A stretch of DNA of 18,296 nucleotides, taken from assembly GCA_024275615.1 (NCBI GenBank), contig JAJRYU010000804.1:1-18296 (forward strand), read 5' to 3'. Source of the stretch: Planctomycetota bacterium (GTDB lineage: Bacteria > Planctomycetota > GCA-002687715 > DRQF01). Position numbers and translations under genes: made by a program. Shown here piece by piece: positions 1 through 7,899 of the stretch (position 1 is the first letter of the stretch; the number at the start of each line of letters is the position of its first letter). The notes below the pieces were generated by a model. It was not told the origin of the DNA and did no database searches. It saw only the letters and a list, made by a program, of their open reading frames with translations.

Positions 1-129
1 GAGGCTAAGAAGATTCCTTTTGACTGCGGCCCCAACGGGGAAACATCCGGTTTTAGTGCTGAATTGGAAGCTAAATTTCAACAGTCTCTCGATAGCGGTT
101 CGTGTTGCGAACCTGGTGAGTGCTGCTAG
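1..129 (+). CDS. C-terminal end of an unidentified Cys-rich protein (partial)
   Basis: The first frame is open from the window edge to a TAG at 127-129, giving the last 42 residues of a protein whose start lies upstream. The tail ends in a cysteine cluster (CCEPGECC), with another Cys in PFDCGPNGE further up. Such a cluster could bind a metal or an iron-sulfur cluster, but no family can be named from this piece. The stop codon directly abuts the ATG of uppP and lies in the same reading frame, so the two genes are almost certainly co-transcribed. The product is unknown. Codon use looks like that of the neighbours. Confidence 0.6.
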   Translation, partial: EAKKIPFDCGPNGETSGFSAELEAKFQQSLDSGSCCEPGECC

Positions 130-945
130 ATGAACTCTCTTCAGGCCATGATCTTGGGCGTCGTTCAAGGTCTCACTGAGTTTCTCCCCGTGAGTTCCTC
201 TGGACATCTGGTTTTGGCCCGTGAGTTCTTGGGCTTGGAGACCGCTGAGAATCCAGCTTTTGAAGTTGTCGTTCATTTGGGCACTTTGGCCAGCATCCTG
301 GTGGTCATGCGCGGCGTGGTTTGGCAGGTCACTCGGGCACTACCTTTGTTGTTGCAGCAAAAAAAATGGGCGCAGTCTTTTGTCTCCAATCAGGGGTTTC
401 GACTTTTGGTTTTCTTGGTGCCCGCAACCATCCCTACTGTTTTCGTTGCCTTGCTTCTCAAGGACCAAATCGACGCGGCATTCACGAGCCCGCAATTGGC
501 GGCCGCTATGCTCTTGGTCACCGCCATTGTCCTGTTGACAACGCGTTTTGCAAAGGCTTCCAAGGTGGGCGCAAGTCTCGGCCTTAGGACGGCATTCTTG
601 ATGGGAGTCGCCCAGTCGATTGCCATCATCCCCGGCATTTCGCGGTCAGGGTCAACCATCGCCATCGGCATTTGGTCGGGCAGTGAACGCGAGCAAGTCG
701 GCGCGTTTTCATTCTTGATGGCGATTCCTGCCATTTTGGGCGCGGCCATTCTCCACGGCCGCAATATCGCCGATAGTTCCATTTCCTTAGCTGCCTTAGC
801 CAGCGGATTTGTGGCGTCCTTTCTTACCGGATCCCTGGCCCTAGTACTTCTCCTTAAACTGGTGAAGCGTGGCCACTTATGGATCTTCTCGCCCTATCTC
901 CTTGTGGTCGGTGGTGGCTACTTGGTTTTCTCCATCATTTCTTGA
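130..945 (+). CDS. uppP: Undecaprenyl-diphosphatase UppP (BacA family)
   Basis: This integral membrane phosphatase converts undecaprenyl diphosphate to undecaprenyl phosphate, recycling the lipid carrier for peptidoglycan and other surface polymers. At 271 residues it has the usual family length. Both signature regions are visible: GLTEFLPVSSSGHL at about residues 14-27, with the conserved Glu17 and His27, and PGISRSGSTI at about 168-177 with Arg172. The rest is a series of hydrophobic segments, as expected for a polytopic protein. The ATG directly follows the stop of the upstream gene, and a GGTGAG about 12 nt upstream may serve as ribosome binding site. Family members can confer bacitracin resistance when overproduced, but nothing here suggests a dedicated resistance gene. 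Confidence 0.96.
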   Translation: MNSLQAMILGVVQGLTEFLPVSSSGHLVLAREFLGLETAENPAFEVVVHLGTLASILVVMRGVVWQVTRALPLLLQQKKWAQSFVSNQGFRLLVFLVPATIPTVFVALLLKDQIDAAFTSPQLAAAMLLVTAIVLLTTRFAKASKVGASLGLRTAFLMGVAQSIAIIPGISRSGSTIAIGIWSGSEREQVGAFSFLMAIPAILGAAILHGRNIADSSISLAALASGFVASFLTGSLALVLLLKLVKRGHLWIFSPYLLVVGGGYLVFSIIS

Positions 946-1079
946 AGTCATTCAACCGATAACGAATGTGTGGAATCCGGTGGGCACTCCCTCCGGATCA
1001 TCCCCATGGAAATGCCCCTGCTTCCAGAACTTGTGGCGTTTCAACGCTAAGAAACTCAAAGGGATGGAAGGGCGGGACT

Positions 1080-1886
1080 TTGGCAACTGAAACTCAAGCC
1101 ACAATTGATCGCTTGTCGGCCGGCACATTTGAGGTGCCGCTGTTGCCACAAGTGGCCAATCAGGTCATGGCCATTTGCGCCGACCCAGATTGTGAAATCC
1201 GAGATCTCACCGAGACAATCAAAAACGATCAAGCACTGATGGCGCATGTCTTGCGGATGGCCAATTCTGCCCTCTACGCTGCCGACGTCCCTATTGTTTC
1301 ATTGCAATTGGCGGTCAACCGGCTTGGCCTTTCGACGGTCAGAGACTTAGCCGTTGCGGCAGCGTGCAAAGGGGCCGTGTTTCGCCCAGGACGTTCCAAG
1401 AAACTTGTGCATCGTCTTTTCAAGCGGGCGATGGCTCGCGGCGTGTTCTCTCAAGAAATTGCTCGTATTCGCCGTAGCAATGTTGAGGTCGCCTTTCTGG
1501 CTGGTCTCATGCGTGAGATTGGTTCACCGGTCATCGTTTTTGAACTTACCAAAGCTGACATCGAAGATGCTGAGATCCTCGATGTGATTGAAGCCTATCG
1601 ATTTCAAGTGAGTGCAACCGTTCTTGAGAACTGGGGTTTTCCCAGCAAGATCTGCGAATCAGTGAAATTCGCAGGCCAGCCTGACAATGCCGGCAAGCTC
1701 AGTGATCTTGTGCACACTGCTGCTTTGGCTGACCTCTTGGCTCATCGGGCTCTGGCTCCGGAGGAGGTGCAAGCATCATCAATCTTGGACGACGCCTGTG
1801 TGGCGCTCAATCTCTATGCCGATGACATTAGTAAATTAGATGCCAAGAGCGAGCAAATAGTCGCCTTGGTGGAGGCCTTGGGATGA
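1080..1886 (+). CDS. HDOD-domain signalling protein
   Basis: The protein matches the HDOD domain, a non-catalytic relative of HD-type phosphohydrolases found in bacterial signalling and regulatory proteins. Typical features are the opening LPLLPQVANQVMAICADPD-type segment near residues 18-37, an LxxxIKNDQALMAHVLRMANSA-like helix pair, and LQLAVNRLGLSTVRDLAVAA. No metal-binding His-Asp pair is seen, which fits HDOD rather than HD-GYP. The frame is open from an ATG at 966, but the first 38 residues from there look non-coding and have no ribosome binding site. I prefer the TTG at 1080, which has GGAAGG/GGCGGG just upstream and gives 268 residues. The stop overlaps the sthA start (ATGA), so the two are translationally coupled. 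What signal it senses is not evident. Confidence 0.85.
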   Translation: MATETQATIDRLSAGTFEVPLLPQVANQVMAICADPDCEIRDLTETIKNDQALMAHVLRMANSALYAADVPIVSLQLAVNRLGLSTVRDLAVAAACKGAVFRPGRSKKLVHRLFKRAMARGVFSQEIARIRRSNVEVAFLAGLMREIGSPVIVFELTKADIEDAEILDVIEAYRFQVSATVLENWGFPSKICESVKFAGQPDNAGKLSDLVHTAALADLLAHRALAPEEVQASSILDDACVALNLYADDISKLDAKSEQIVALVEALG

Positions 1887-3310
1887 GCGAAGATACACGA
1901 TTTTTTGACTTTATTGTGGTGGGCGGTGGGCCTGCTGGTCAAAAGGCTGCCATTCAAGCGGCAAAGTCTGGTCGCTCGGTTGCGCTTGTCGAAAGAGAGC
2001 GCAAACCCGGTGGTGCCTGTGTTCTGCGTGGGACGATCCCCAGCAAGACACTTCATGACACGGCTAGTTCCCTCCTTCGTATTCAGCGCGGCAACACCGA
2101 CCTAATCAACAAAGAACAGATCCTAGCTTTGCCCATTTCGTCGATGATGGCTCGTGTTGACGCTGTTGTCCAAGCTCATCAAGGCTACATGTTTGATCAG
2201 CTCAGGAGAAACAACGTCGAATTTGTGCATGGACGCGCACGGTTCTTGAATGCTCATGAAATCGAAGTTGAAGCTCCGGGACGAAAGATAAGCAAGATCC
2301 GAGGAGATGTGATCTTAATTGCCACCGGGTCGCGTCCTCGCGACCCAGACAACATGGTCATCGATCATGAGAATCTACTCGACAGTGATTCCATATTGTC
2401 TTTGGAATACCTGCCTAAGAGTTTGACTGTCTTGGGTGGCGGCGTGATTGCCAGTGAATACGCTTCGATTTTTGCATCCCTGGGTGTCGAGGTCTTTCAA
2501 ATAGATCGTTATCCAACACCTTTGGGTTTCATGGCCCCGGAATTAGTGGACGGTTTCATCCGTGCGTTTGAATTGATGGGCGGCCATTGGTTGGGAAACT
2601 CGACTGTCGAATCAGTGGAGTGGGATGGCCTGTCATCTGTTGTCACGACTTTGGAAGATGGCCGTGTCTTCAAGTCGGAGAAGCTGCTTTTCGCTCTTGG
2701 ACGGGTTGCCAATCTCGACAACATGAACATCGAAGCGGCTGGCCTGAATGTAACCGACCGGGGTTTGCTTGCGGTCAACGATGACCTGCAGACCGAAGTT
2801 GCGCACATTTATGGTATCGGCGATGTGATTGGGCCCCCCAGTTTGGCTGCTTCAGCTATGGAGCAAGGTCGGCGAGCTGTGCGCCATGCGCTGGGCCTTG
2901 AAACGTCTGAATTCGCCCGTTGCATCCCCATTGGTATCTACTCGTTACCAGAATTGGCGTCCTTCGGTATGACTGAGAAGGCAGCGACAGAGAAGTTCGG
3001 CTCCTGCCTTGTCGGCACCGCTCATTTCGCCGAACTGGCCCGGGGGCAGATCGCTGGCAATACAATCGGTCTCATTCGGTTGATATGCGACAAAAAAGGG
3101 ACGAAACTTCTCGGTGTTGAGTCCGTTGGCGAAGGGGCGACTGAGCTCATCCACATGGGTCAGGTGGCCATCCTTTCTGGCTGGAGTATTGATGCCCTGA
3201 TCGAGAATATCTTTAACTTTCCAACAATGGCCGAGGCCTATCGCGTCGCGGCTTTGGACGTCATTGGCAAAAGGCTGGCGGTTCAGCCACGCAAGCCAGT
3301 TCATTCCTAA
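1883..3310 (+). CDS. sthA: Soluble pyridine nucleotide transhydrogenase (Si-specific), SthA/UdhA-like
   Basis: This FAD flavoprotein of the pyridine nucleotide-disulfide oxidoreductase family is predicted to move hydride between NADPH and NAD+ in the cytoplasm. The FAD-binding GGGPAG is at residues 14-19. The position that holds a redox CxxxxC in lipoamide dehydrogenases reads GGACVLRGTIPSK: Cys46 is kept and the second Cys is Thr51, as in E. coli SthA. A second Rossmann motif (LGGGVIASEYASI) and the ATGSRPR and GIGDVIG motifs follow. The C-terminal dimer segment FNFPTMAEAYRVAAL closely matches the SthA family. Length is 475 residues. The start overlaps the HDOD stop by four bases. A divergent mercuric-reductase-like or uncharacterised oxidoreductase is less likely because those keep both cysteines. 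Confidence 0.88.
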   Translation: MSEDTRFFDFIVVGGGPAGQKAAIQAAKSGRSVALVERERKPGGACVLRGTIPSKTLHDTASSLLRIQRGNTDLINKEQILALPISSMMARVDAVVQAHQGYMFDQLRRNNVEFVHGRARFLNAHEIEVEAPGRKISKIRGDVILIATGSRPRDPDNMVIDHENLLDSDSILSLEYLPKSLTVLGGGVIASEYASIFASLGVEVFQIDRYPTPLGFMAPELVDGFIRAFELMGGHWLGNSTVESVEWDGLSSVVTTLEDGRVFKSEKLLFALGRVANLDNMNIEAAGLNVTDRGLLAVNDDLQTEVAHIYGIGDVIGPPSLAASAMEQGRRAVRHALGLETSEFARCIPIGIYSLPELASFGMTEKAATEKFGSCLVGTAHFAELARGQIAGNTIGLIRLICDKKGTKLLGVESVGEGATELIHMGQVAILSGWSIDALIENIFNFPTMAEAYRVAALDVIGKRLAVQPRKPVHS

Positions 3311-3363
3311 TCAGGCTTGGTTATGAGATCGTGGCGGGTGTGGATGTTGGCTGTCCGCAGCGA

Positions 3364-3369
3364 TAAGAT
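3364..3369 (+). promoter_or_regulatory. Possible -10 element of a leaderless promoter
   Basis: TAAGAT ends six bases before the ATG at 3376, and no ribosome binding site is visible. The matching -35 region (about 3340-3346) is weak. The arrangement is the same as at 5172, 6378, 8557 and the minus-strand gene starting at 17282. Confidence 0.3.
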
Positions 3370-3375
3370 CTCACC

Positions 3376-5058
3376 ATGAACAATCCCGACGAAATCCTGT
3401 CTGCCTTTGTCACATCCGAAGTCTTTGGCAATCTCCTGCTGGTCGAACCCAGGCGCGACGACCTGTTGTGCGCCGTGGCTGCTTCCGTGCGCGAAGTCAC
3501 CGTCTGTCGATCTGGCAAGCAAGCTAGGGAAGATTGTCGAGAACTTGATCGCCTGGGTTGCTCAGCAAAAGCTGTGAAACCTAAAGGCCTAAGCGCTCTC
3601 GATAGCCATTCTTCATTGATGATCTTTGACATTCCCCGGGGCGAAACCCCGGAGGAATTCTTGGATCTCGCGCTTGCCAAAGTCGCGGATGATGGTTTTG
3701 TTCTGATTGATATTGAGCTGGATTCGAAGTCGCAACTTTTGCGTATCCAGAGAATCCTGGAAGCATCCTTGGGCGAGTTTTTGCCGGACACAGGTTGGGC
3801 CGAAGGTGATCGTTTCAGCGTTGCGGGCAGAAGATTGGCTAACGGCCGAGAGCTTGTTCTGGAAGTCCCGGAAGAACCTCTTTCTCTTACCGTCTTGTGC
3901 TACGTCAATGACGATTCGCAGGCTGTTGATGAGTTGGCAGTGAGCCTTCTTTTTCGCCAGTCGACTCTTCCTGCCCTGGTGATATTCCTTGATGACTCTC
4001 GGCAAGAAGAAGGCTGTCTACCCGATGACTTGTGGGGTATGGCTCCTCAGTCGCCAACACAGCCAGCTCTCATCCGTACAGGTGGTGTTGGTCCACTCGC
4101 AGCACTTAAGGAAGGCATGGCTCATGTCGGTACGAAATACGTCATAGCCATCGAAGCCGGTCAAGAGCCAAGCCCAAGGTGGGCTGACCAATTGTGTTCG
4201 GCCCTCGATGCCCGACCGGAAGCGAGCCTTGCCATTGGTGGCGCCCTCGAGTGGGACTTAGACAGAGAAACCCTCGTCACCCGCTGTCTGCAGGTTCCTG
4301 ATGGAGAGTGCTGCAACATTTTTGCTCTCATCCTGGTTGCATCCGACACTCCTTTGCCTCTAGGAGCGGTCCTCTACCGATACGATCTTCTCGCGGCTTT
4401 GATCGACAATTGTGAAGATGCAGAGCTTCAAGTCCTTGCTCATGATTTGCTGCTCCAAGCGGCGGAGCGCTCTGACACCGTTCATGTTCCCCTGCCTCTT
4501 TTGACCTACTCCAGTGGTGTCTTGGAGGGCAGCGCTCTCAAATCAGTGATGGAACGTTTGCACGGTCGAAATGCCATGCCGCGGTTGATTGATGCCTTAA
4601 GTATGCTGCCTGAAAACGAGAGGGAAGGGATCGCGCTTGAGGTTCGTGCCGAAGCTGCGCTCAATGCCGGAGCGTTTGACGCCGCCCTAAACGACTATCA
4701 GCGAGCGCTCGAACTTGATCCGGACTATCCTGACTTGCGTGTCGAGTATCTTGTTGCTTTGCGTATGGCCGGGCGAGAGAAAGACGTTGTCGAGCAGGCC
4801 AGGACTTGGTGGCGCGAAGACGAGTCCAACGTCCAATATGCTCTTCTGCTGGTTTGGGGTTTGGTAGCCTCAGGTGAAGCCGAACGAGCGAATGCCTTAC
4901 TCTTGCAGTTGGAGCGCGAATTCCCAGATGACTATCGCGTTCTCTTCGATCTCATTGTCTTGGACGAGAACGAGAAACTTTCTGCGCGCGGGCGCCATCT
5001 CATCTTCTTGCTAAAAGAAAAGCTCATAGACGACGATTTGGACCAGTTTTGCCTCTGA
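3376..5058 (+). CDS. Methyltransferase-like / GT-A-like / TPR multidomain protein
   Basis: This 560-residue protein can be read as three parts. Residues about 18-155 look like a worn class I methyltransferase: a strand-helix start (LLLVEPRRDD), then SLMIFDIPRG followed by a VADDGFVLIDIELD strand where 'kpGG.l' normally sits. The Gly-rich SAM motif is not recognisable. Residues about 169-385 resemble a family-2 glycosyltransferase (SLTVLCYVNDDSQAVDELAVS, GVGPLAALKEGMAHVGTKYV), but the metal-binding DxD position reads IEAGQE, so donor binding is doubtful. Residues about 421-525 hold tetratricopeptide-type helices, clearest in ALNAGAFDAALNDYQRALEL followed by DPDYPD. There is no signal peptide or membrane segment. 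A role in surface glycan or flagellar modification, or as a scaffold, is a guess. The domain split is inference; the TPR is the surest part. Confidence 0.72.
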   Translation: MNNPDEILSAFVTSEVFGNLLLVEPRRDDLLCAVAASVREVTVCRSGKQAREDCRELDRLGCSAKAVKPKGLSALDSHSSLMIFDIPRGETPEEFLDLALAKVADDGFVLIDIELDSKSQLLRIQRILEASLGEFLPDTGWAEGDRFSVAGRRLANGRELVLEVPEEPLSLTVLCYVNDDSQAVDELAVSLLFRQSTLPALVIFLDDSRQEEGCLPDDLWGMAPQSPTQPALIRTGGVGPLAALKEGMAHVGTKYVIAIEAGQEPSPRWADQLCSALDARPEASLAIGGALEWDLDRETLVTRCLQVPDGECCNIFALILVASDTPLPLGAVLYRYDLLAALIDNCEDAELQVLAHDLLLQAAERSDTVHVPLPLLTYSSGVLEGSALKSVMERLHGRNAMPRLIDALSMLPENEREGIALEVRAEAALNAGAFDAALNDYQRALELDPDYPDLRVEYLVALRMAGREKDVVEQARTWWREDESNVQYALLLVWGLVASGEAERANALLLQLEREFPDDYRVLFDLIVLDENEKLSARGRHLIFLLKEKLIDDDLDQFCL

Positions 5059-5148
5059 ACAAGTCCCTACGGATGTGTTGATCCTGGGGTGCTGCCAAGA
5101 TTTTCCTGCACGAATCCGGCAAAATTCGCTATTCTCGCGTCGTTCGAA

Positions 5149-5177
5149 TTCACTCTCTATCAGGTTCAGAATAAGAC
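5149..5177 (+). promoter_or_regulatory. Possible promoter of the lipoprotein gene
   Basis: TTCACT at 5149-5154 and TAAGAC at 5172-5177 are separated by 17 bp, which fits a sigma-70-type promoter. The -10 element ends seven bases before the ATG at 5185, so the transcript could be almost leaderless. The AGACAGG overlapping the -10 element could alternatively act as a weak ribosome binding site on a transcript from further upstream. Confidence 0.35.
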
Positions 5178-5184
5178 AGGCGCC

Positions 5185-6315
5185 ATGATTCAATTGGTCA
5201 GAAAGAGGGAACTCCTGACAAGTCTTTCAGGCGTCTTCTGTATTCTTGTGTTGATCTCAGCCTGTGGCGATTCATCAGGTGCGCCTGGAACCCAAAAAGG
5301 GGTGAAAGCGAAAAATCCTCAGTCGGCCAAGGCCAAGATTCTCGTCACGAACGTCAAGAAAAACAATCTTGAAATGGGCGTGGCTTCTGAAATCTTCGCG
5401 GCACAAGCGAAGAGGAAGGCGACGGATGTTGAAGCCGTCTTCAAAGCCTACCGGGTTGGCGCAAAAAACTTGTCGCTCCTTGATCGTTTGTTGCCGGTGT
5501 TCCAAAAGGAGTCCCTGACTCTGATTGATCTTGATCCCGCGAAACTCCGGAGTGTTGTTGAAGTTCACAAATCTGGATCCCAGAAAGGCAAGTCGGAGAC
5601 GTTGTCAATTCGTCTAAAAGGCAGGGATTCAACAAGACGAGTCTTGCTCGTTTCTGGAGCCATGCCGCGCACAAGATCCTGGGGACCAGGTTCGGGCGCC
5701 ATGGAGATTTCTGCTGCCCTGGAGATGATGCGCGTACTTATTTCGCGGCGTATCGTTGGCGAAGAGAGTCCTCTGCCATTTGATCTGGAGTACGTTCTTT
5801 TGGGTTCGCCGTCACCGAAACTGAGTTTCGTCCAGAGGCACGTCGGCAACAATGTTCTTGTCTTGGGTGTCATTTGTCTGGAGGAAATGACACCAAGTAT
5901 TCCTGGGTCGACTAATCTGGTGCTCCAAGTCGTTCCTGATTCCTTCAGCACGATCGAGAGCGCCCTCGTCGGAGCCACGGAAAATTATGCGGGGAATCGA
6001 CACGGTTGGTCCTCCGCCTCCTTGTCGGCATCGCTTGACCCTGTCCCTCAGAAGTCGATGGCAAATCTTCCCCAGAATTTCTTGCCTCATGTTGTCGTTC
6101 GGGCGTCGACCAGTTCCAGCGATCGATTGCTTCTTCCTTCCGAAGGGGCAAAAACATCAACAAGAGCGAAGAAGGAAATTGATCCTTCTCATGAGTTGGT
6201 CGCGACAAAGGACGACAGCCTTAAGAATGTTTGTGACAAGAAATACAAGACGGTTGTGGCGATCGCCCGGGCGCTTGCCATTGCGGTGACTCGCCTCAGG
6301 GGTGCTTTTCCCTGA
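5185..6315 (+). CDS. Lipoprotein with a degenerate M28-peptidase-like domain
   Basis: With the ATG at 5185 the protein has 376 residues and starts with a classic lipoprotein signal peptide: basic N-terminus (VRKRE), hydrophobic core and lipobox ISAC with Cys27. Gly28 after the Cys does not suggest inner-membrane retention, so outer-membrane anchoring is likely. The frame is open to 5089, but that extension would bury the signal peptide. The middle resembles zinc peptidases of family M28: LLVSGAMPRTRSWGPGSGAM (from about residue 153) matches the 'AHYDS...GADDNASG' region, LEYVLLGSPSPK (about 201-212) the 'FvLfggEE' strand, and LGVICLEEMTPS (about 227-238) the 'iNlDmvG' strand. The His, Asp and Glu ligands are not kept, so it is probably not a peptidase. 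The fold assignment is inference; the lipoprotein call is firm. Confidence 0.78.
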   Translation: MIQLVRKRELLTSLSGVFCILVLISACGDSSGAPGTQKGVKAKNPQSAKAKILVTNVKKNNLEMGVASEIFAAQAKRKATDVEAVFKAYRVGAKNLSLLDRLLPVFQKESLTLIDLDPAKLRSVVEVHKSGSQKGKSETLSIRLKGRDSTRRVLLVSGAMPRTRSWGPGSGAMEISAALEMMRVLISRRIVGEESPLPFDLEYVLLGSPSPKLSFVQRHVGNNVLVLGVICLEEMTPSIPGSTNLVLQVVPDSFSTIESALVGATENYAGNRHGWSSASLSASLDPVPQKSMANLPQNFLPHVVVRASTSSSDRLLLPSEGAKTSTRAKKEIDPSHELVATKDDSLKNVCDKKYKTVVAIARALAIAVTRLRGAFP

Positions 6316-6356
6316 TAGCTCTTTCGCGGAATGTTCTCTTGTTGCAGCTTGAGTCG

Positions 6357-6383
6357 TTGCCCCTGCTTCTCGTGTGTTAGACT
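6357..6383 (+). promoter_or_regulatory. Possible leaderless promoter of the BFD-like/NifS operon
   Basis: TTGCCC at 6357-6362 and TAGACT at 6378-6383 are separated by 15 bp. TAGACT ends five bases before the ATG at 6389, and no ribosome binding site is visible there. The same hexamer stands before the ATG at 8569. Confidence 0.35.
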
Positions 6384-6388
6384 CTTTC

Positions 6389-6631
6389 ATGCCTGCGAAT
6401 GCACCAGATTCAAAAATGCTCTGTTACTGTCGCAACGTCGATTATGGCGCTGTCCGGGCAGCGATCGAAGAGACAGATGCGCGCCGAGTTGAGCAGGTCA
6501 TGGCCAACTGTACAGCCGGCACGGGATGCCGAACTTGCCACCCTGAGATCCAAGAGTTGATCGACGAGTACCAGGCACGGCGTTCTGGTTTTCTCAAACG
6601 TCTGGTGCGCCGGATACTTTCACGCGGTTAG
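6389..6631 (+). CDS. BFD/NifU-type [2Fe-2S]-binding small protein
   Basis: This 80-residue protein fits the BFD-like [2Fe-2S] domain found in bacterioferritin-associated ferredoxin and in the centre of NifU. The ligand spacing is C-x-C-x32-C-x2-C (Cys12, Cys14, Cys47, Cys50), and GTGCRTCHPEI is the family's typical second Cys pair. An extra Cys41 sits before it. The C-terminal tail (SGFLKRLVRRILSRG) is basic and amphipathic and might contact a partner or membrane. Alternative in-frame starts are 6374 and 6416. I prefer 6389 because a -10-like hexamer lies just upstream. The gene is 15 bp before a NifS/IscS cysteine desulfurase, so it probably serves iron-sulfur cluster assembly or electron supply to it. 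The scaffold N-domain and the C-terminal domain of NifU are missing. Confidence 0.85.
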   Translation: MPANAPDSKMLCYCRNVDYGAVRAAIEETDARRVEQVMANCTAGTGCRTCHPEIQELIDEYQARRSGFLKRLVRRILSRG

Positions 6632-6646
6632 GAGTAGGCTCACACC

Positions 6647-7789
6647 ATGCGGTCACGGATCTATCTCGACTACAATGCAACGGCGCCTCTTTGTCCACTT
6701 GCTGCGGAACACATGCAGCAATACCTTGGTGACCGAGACGCCAATCCATCGGCTCTTTATCTGGAAGCTGAACAAGTGCGAGGTGACTTCGAATCAGCGC
6801 GGCTCAAGATGGCCCGTTGTTTGGGAGTCCGGCCCGGCGAGCTCTATTTTACCAGTGGGGCCACGGAGTCTATCAATTGGGCAATTCGCGGGACGTTGGC
6901 TGCCAATCCCGAGCGCAGAAAAATTGTCACTTCCCGCGTGGAGCACGCGGTCACTCTCGATATCGCTCGGCATCTGGAGCGAAGCGGCATCGAAGTCGTC
7001 TTGCTTGAGGTCGACAGCCGAGGTCGACTCAATCTTGACGAGGTCGCGGCCGCCCTAGACGACAACACCGCTCTTGTGAGTCTCATGTGGACGAACAACG
7101 AAACGGGCGTCGAATTTGATATTCAGGCACTAGGGAATATGGCCCGGGAAAAGGGTGTGATCTTCCATGTCGATGCGGCCCAGAAAGTGGGCAAGGGTTT
7201 GCCATCATTGGCAAGCATGCCCGTCGATCTTCTGTCGTTTTCCGGCCACAAGTTCGGAGCGCCCAAAGGAGTGGGGGGGCTCTTCATCAAAAATGGTGTA
7301 GGCATTCGCCCTTTAATTTGGGGCGGGCAACACGAGACCGGGCGCCGTGGCGGCACGGAGAATGTGGCTGGCGTGATCGCCATGTCTTTCGCCTTGGCTC
7401 ATGCAGTTGAGAGATGGCCCCATGCCGCCCCGACAGTTCGTCGCCTTCGAGATCGGCTGGAAGAAATTATCTTGACGGCGCTTCCAAATACCCAAATCAA
7501 CGGCGACACAGAAACTCGCAATGACAACACTCTGAGCGTTTGTTTTTCTGGGATTGAAGGGCATGGGGTTGTGCTGACTTTGTCACAGATGAGTGTCGCT
7601 TGTGCCAGTGGTTCGGCATGTACTGCTCACGATGAAGGACCTTCCCATGTCCTTGAAGCCATGGGGGTTGATGGGGCGTACATCCACGGCGCGCTTAGAT
7701 TTTCCTTGGGCATGGATACCACGGCTGAGGACATCGAAACTGCGGGCCGACTTATTGTCGACGCTGTTCGCCATGTCTCGAGGATCTAA
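6647..7789 (+). CDS. Cysteine desulfurase, NifS/IscS family
   Basis: This PLP enzyme takes sulfur from cysteine, leaving alanine, and passes persulfide sulfur to iron-sulfur cluster or thiocofactor assembly. It has 380 residues, normal for the family. The start YLDYNATAPLCP is the usual DYNATTP motif. SFSGHKFGAPKG contains the PLP lysine (Lys202), HVDAAQ lies before it, and SGSACTAHDEGPSHVLEAMG contains the catalytic Cys325 in the group-I (SSGSAC-type) loop. GGGQE-type binding is represented by WGGQHETGRRGGTEN. AGG about eight bases before the ATG can act as ribosome binding site. The preceding small [2Fe-2S] protein is its likely partner. Whether it is a general IscS or a dedicated NifS-type enzyme cannot be told here, so no symbol is given. 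Confidence 0.95.
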   Translation: MRSRIYLDYNATAPLCPLAAEHMQQYLGDRDANPSALYLEAEQVRGDFESARLKMARCLGVRPGELYFTSGATESINWAIRGTLAANPERRKIVTSRVEHAVTLDIARHLERSGIEVVLLEVDSRGRLNLDEVAAALDDNTALVSLMWTNNETGVEFDIQALGNMAREKGVIFHVDAAQKVGKGLPSLASMPVDLLSFSGHKFGAPKGVGGLFIKNGVGIRPLIWGGQHETGRRGGTENVAGVIAMSFALAHAVERWPHAAPTVRRLRDRLEEIILTALPNTQINGDTETRNDNTLSVCFSGIEGHGVVLTLSQMSVACASGSACTAHDEGPSHVLEAMGVDGAYIHGALRFSLGMDTTAEDIETAGRLIVDAVRHVSRI

Positions 7790-7819
7790 TCGAGCTCAGG
7801 CAATTCAGGGCGATTAGAT
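7784..7819 (+). terminator. Possible hairpin at the end of the cysteine desulfurase gene
   Basis: ATCTAATCG (7784-7792) and CGATTAGAT (7811-7819) are perfect 9-bp inverted arms around an 18-base loop. The left arm includes the TAA stop codon. The downstream bases (AAATATT) are A/T-rich but not a T-tract, so this is at best a weak terminator. Confidence 0.3.
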
Positions 7820-7899
7820 AAATATTCATGCCCATGATGCCTGTCGATAAACGCCGATAATGAATTCGGTCTTTTCCGTTTTCCTCGTGGCTGAGTTCG

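Noticed and set aside
966..1079. Longer start (ATG 966) for the HDOD protein
   Set aside because: The added residues look non-coding, there is no ribosome binding site, and a TTG at 1080 has a good one and fits the domain start.
3636..3652. Perfect CCGGGG/CCCCGG hairpin
   Set aside because: It lies inside the coding sequence of the 560-residue protein and encodes ordinary residues (PRGETP), so chance or codon use explains it.
5089..5184. N-terminal extension of the lipoprotein frame
   Set aside because: It would place 32 polar residues before a clear lipoprotein signal peptide; the ATG at 5185 fits the lipobox position.
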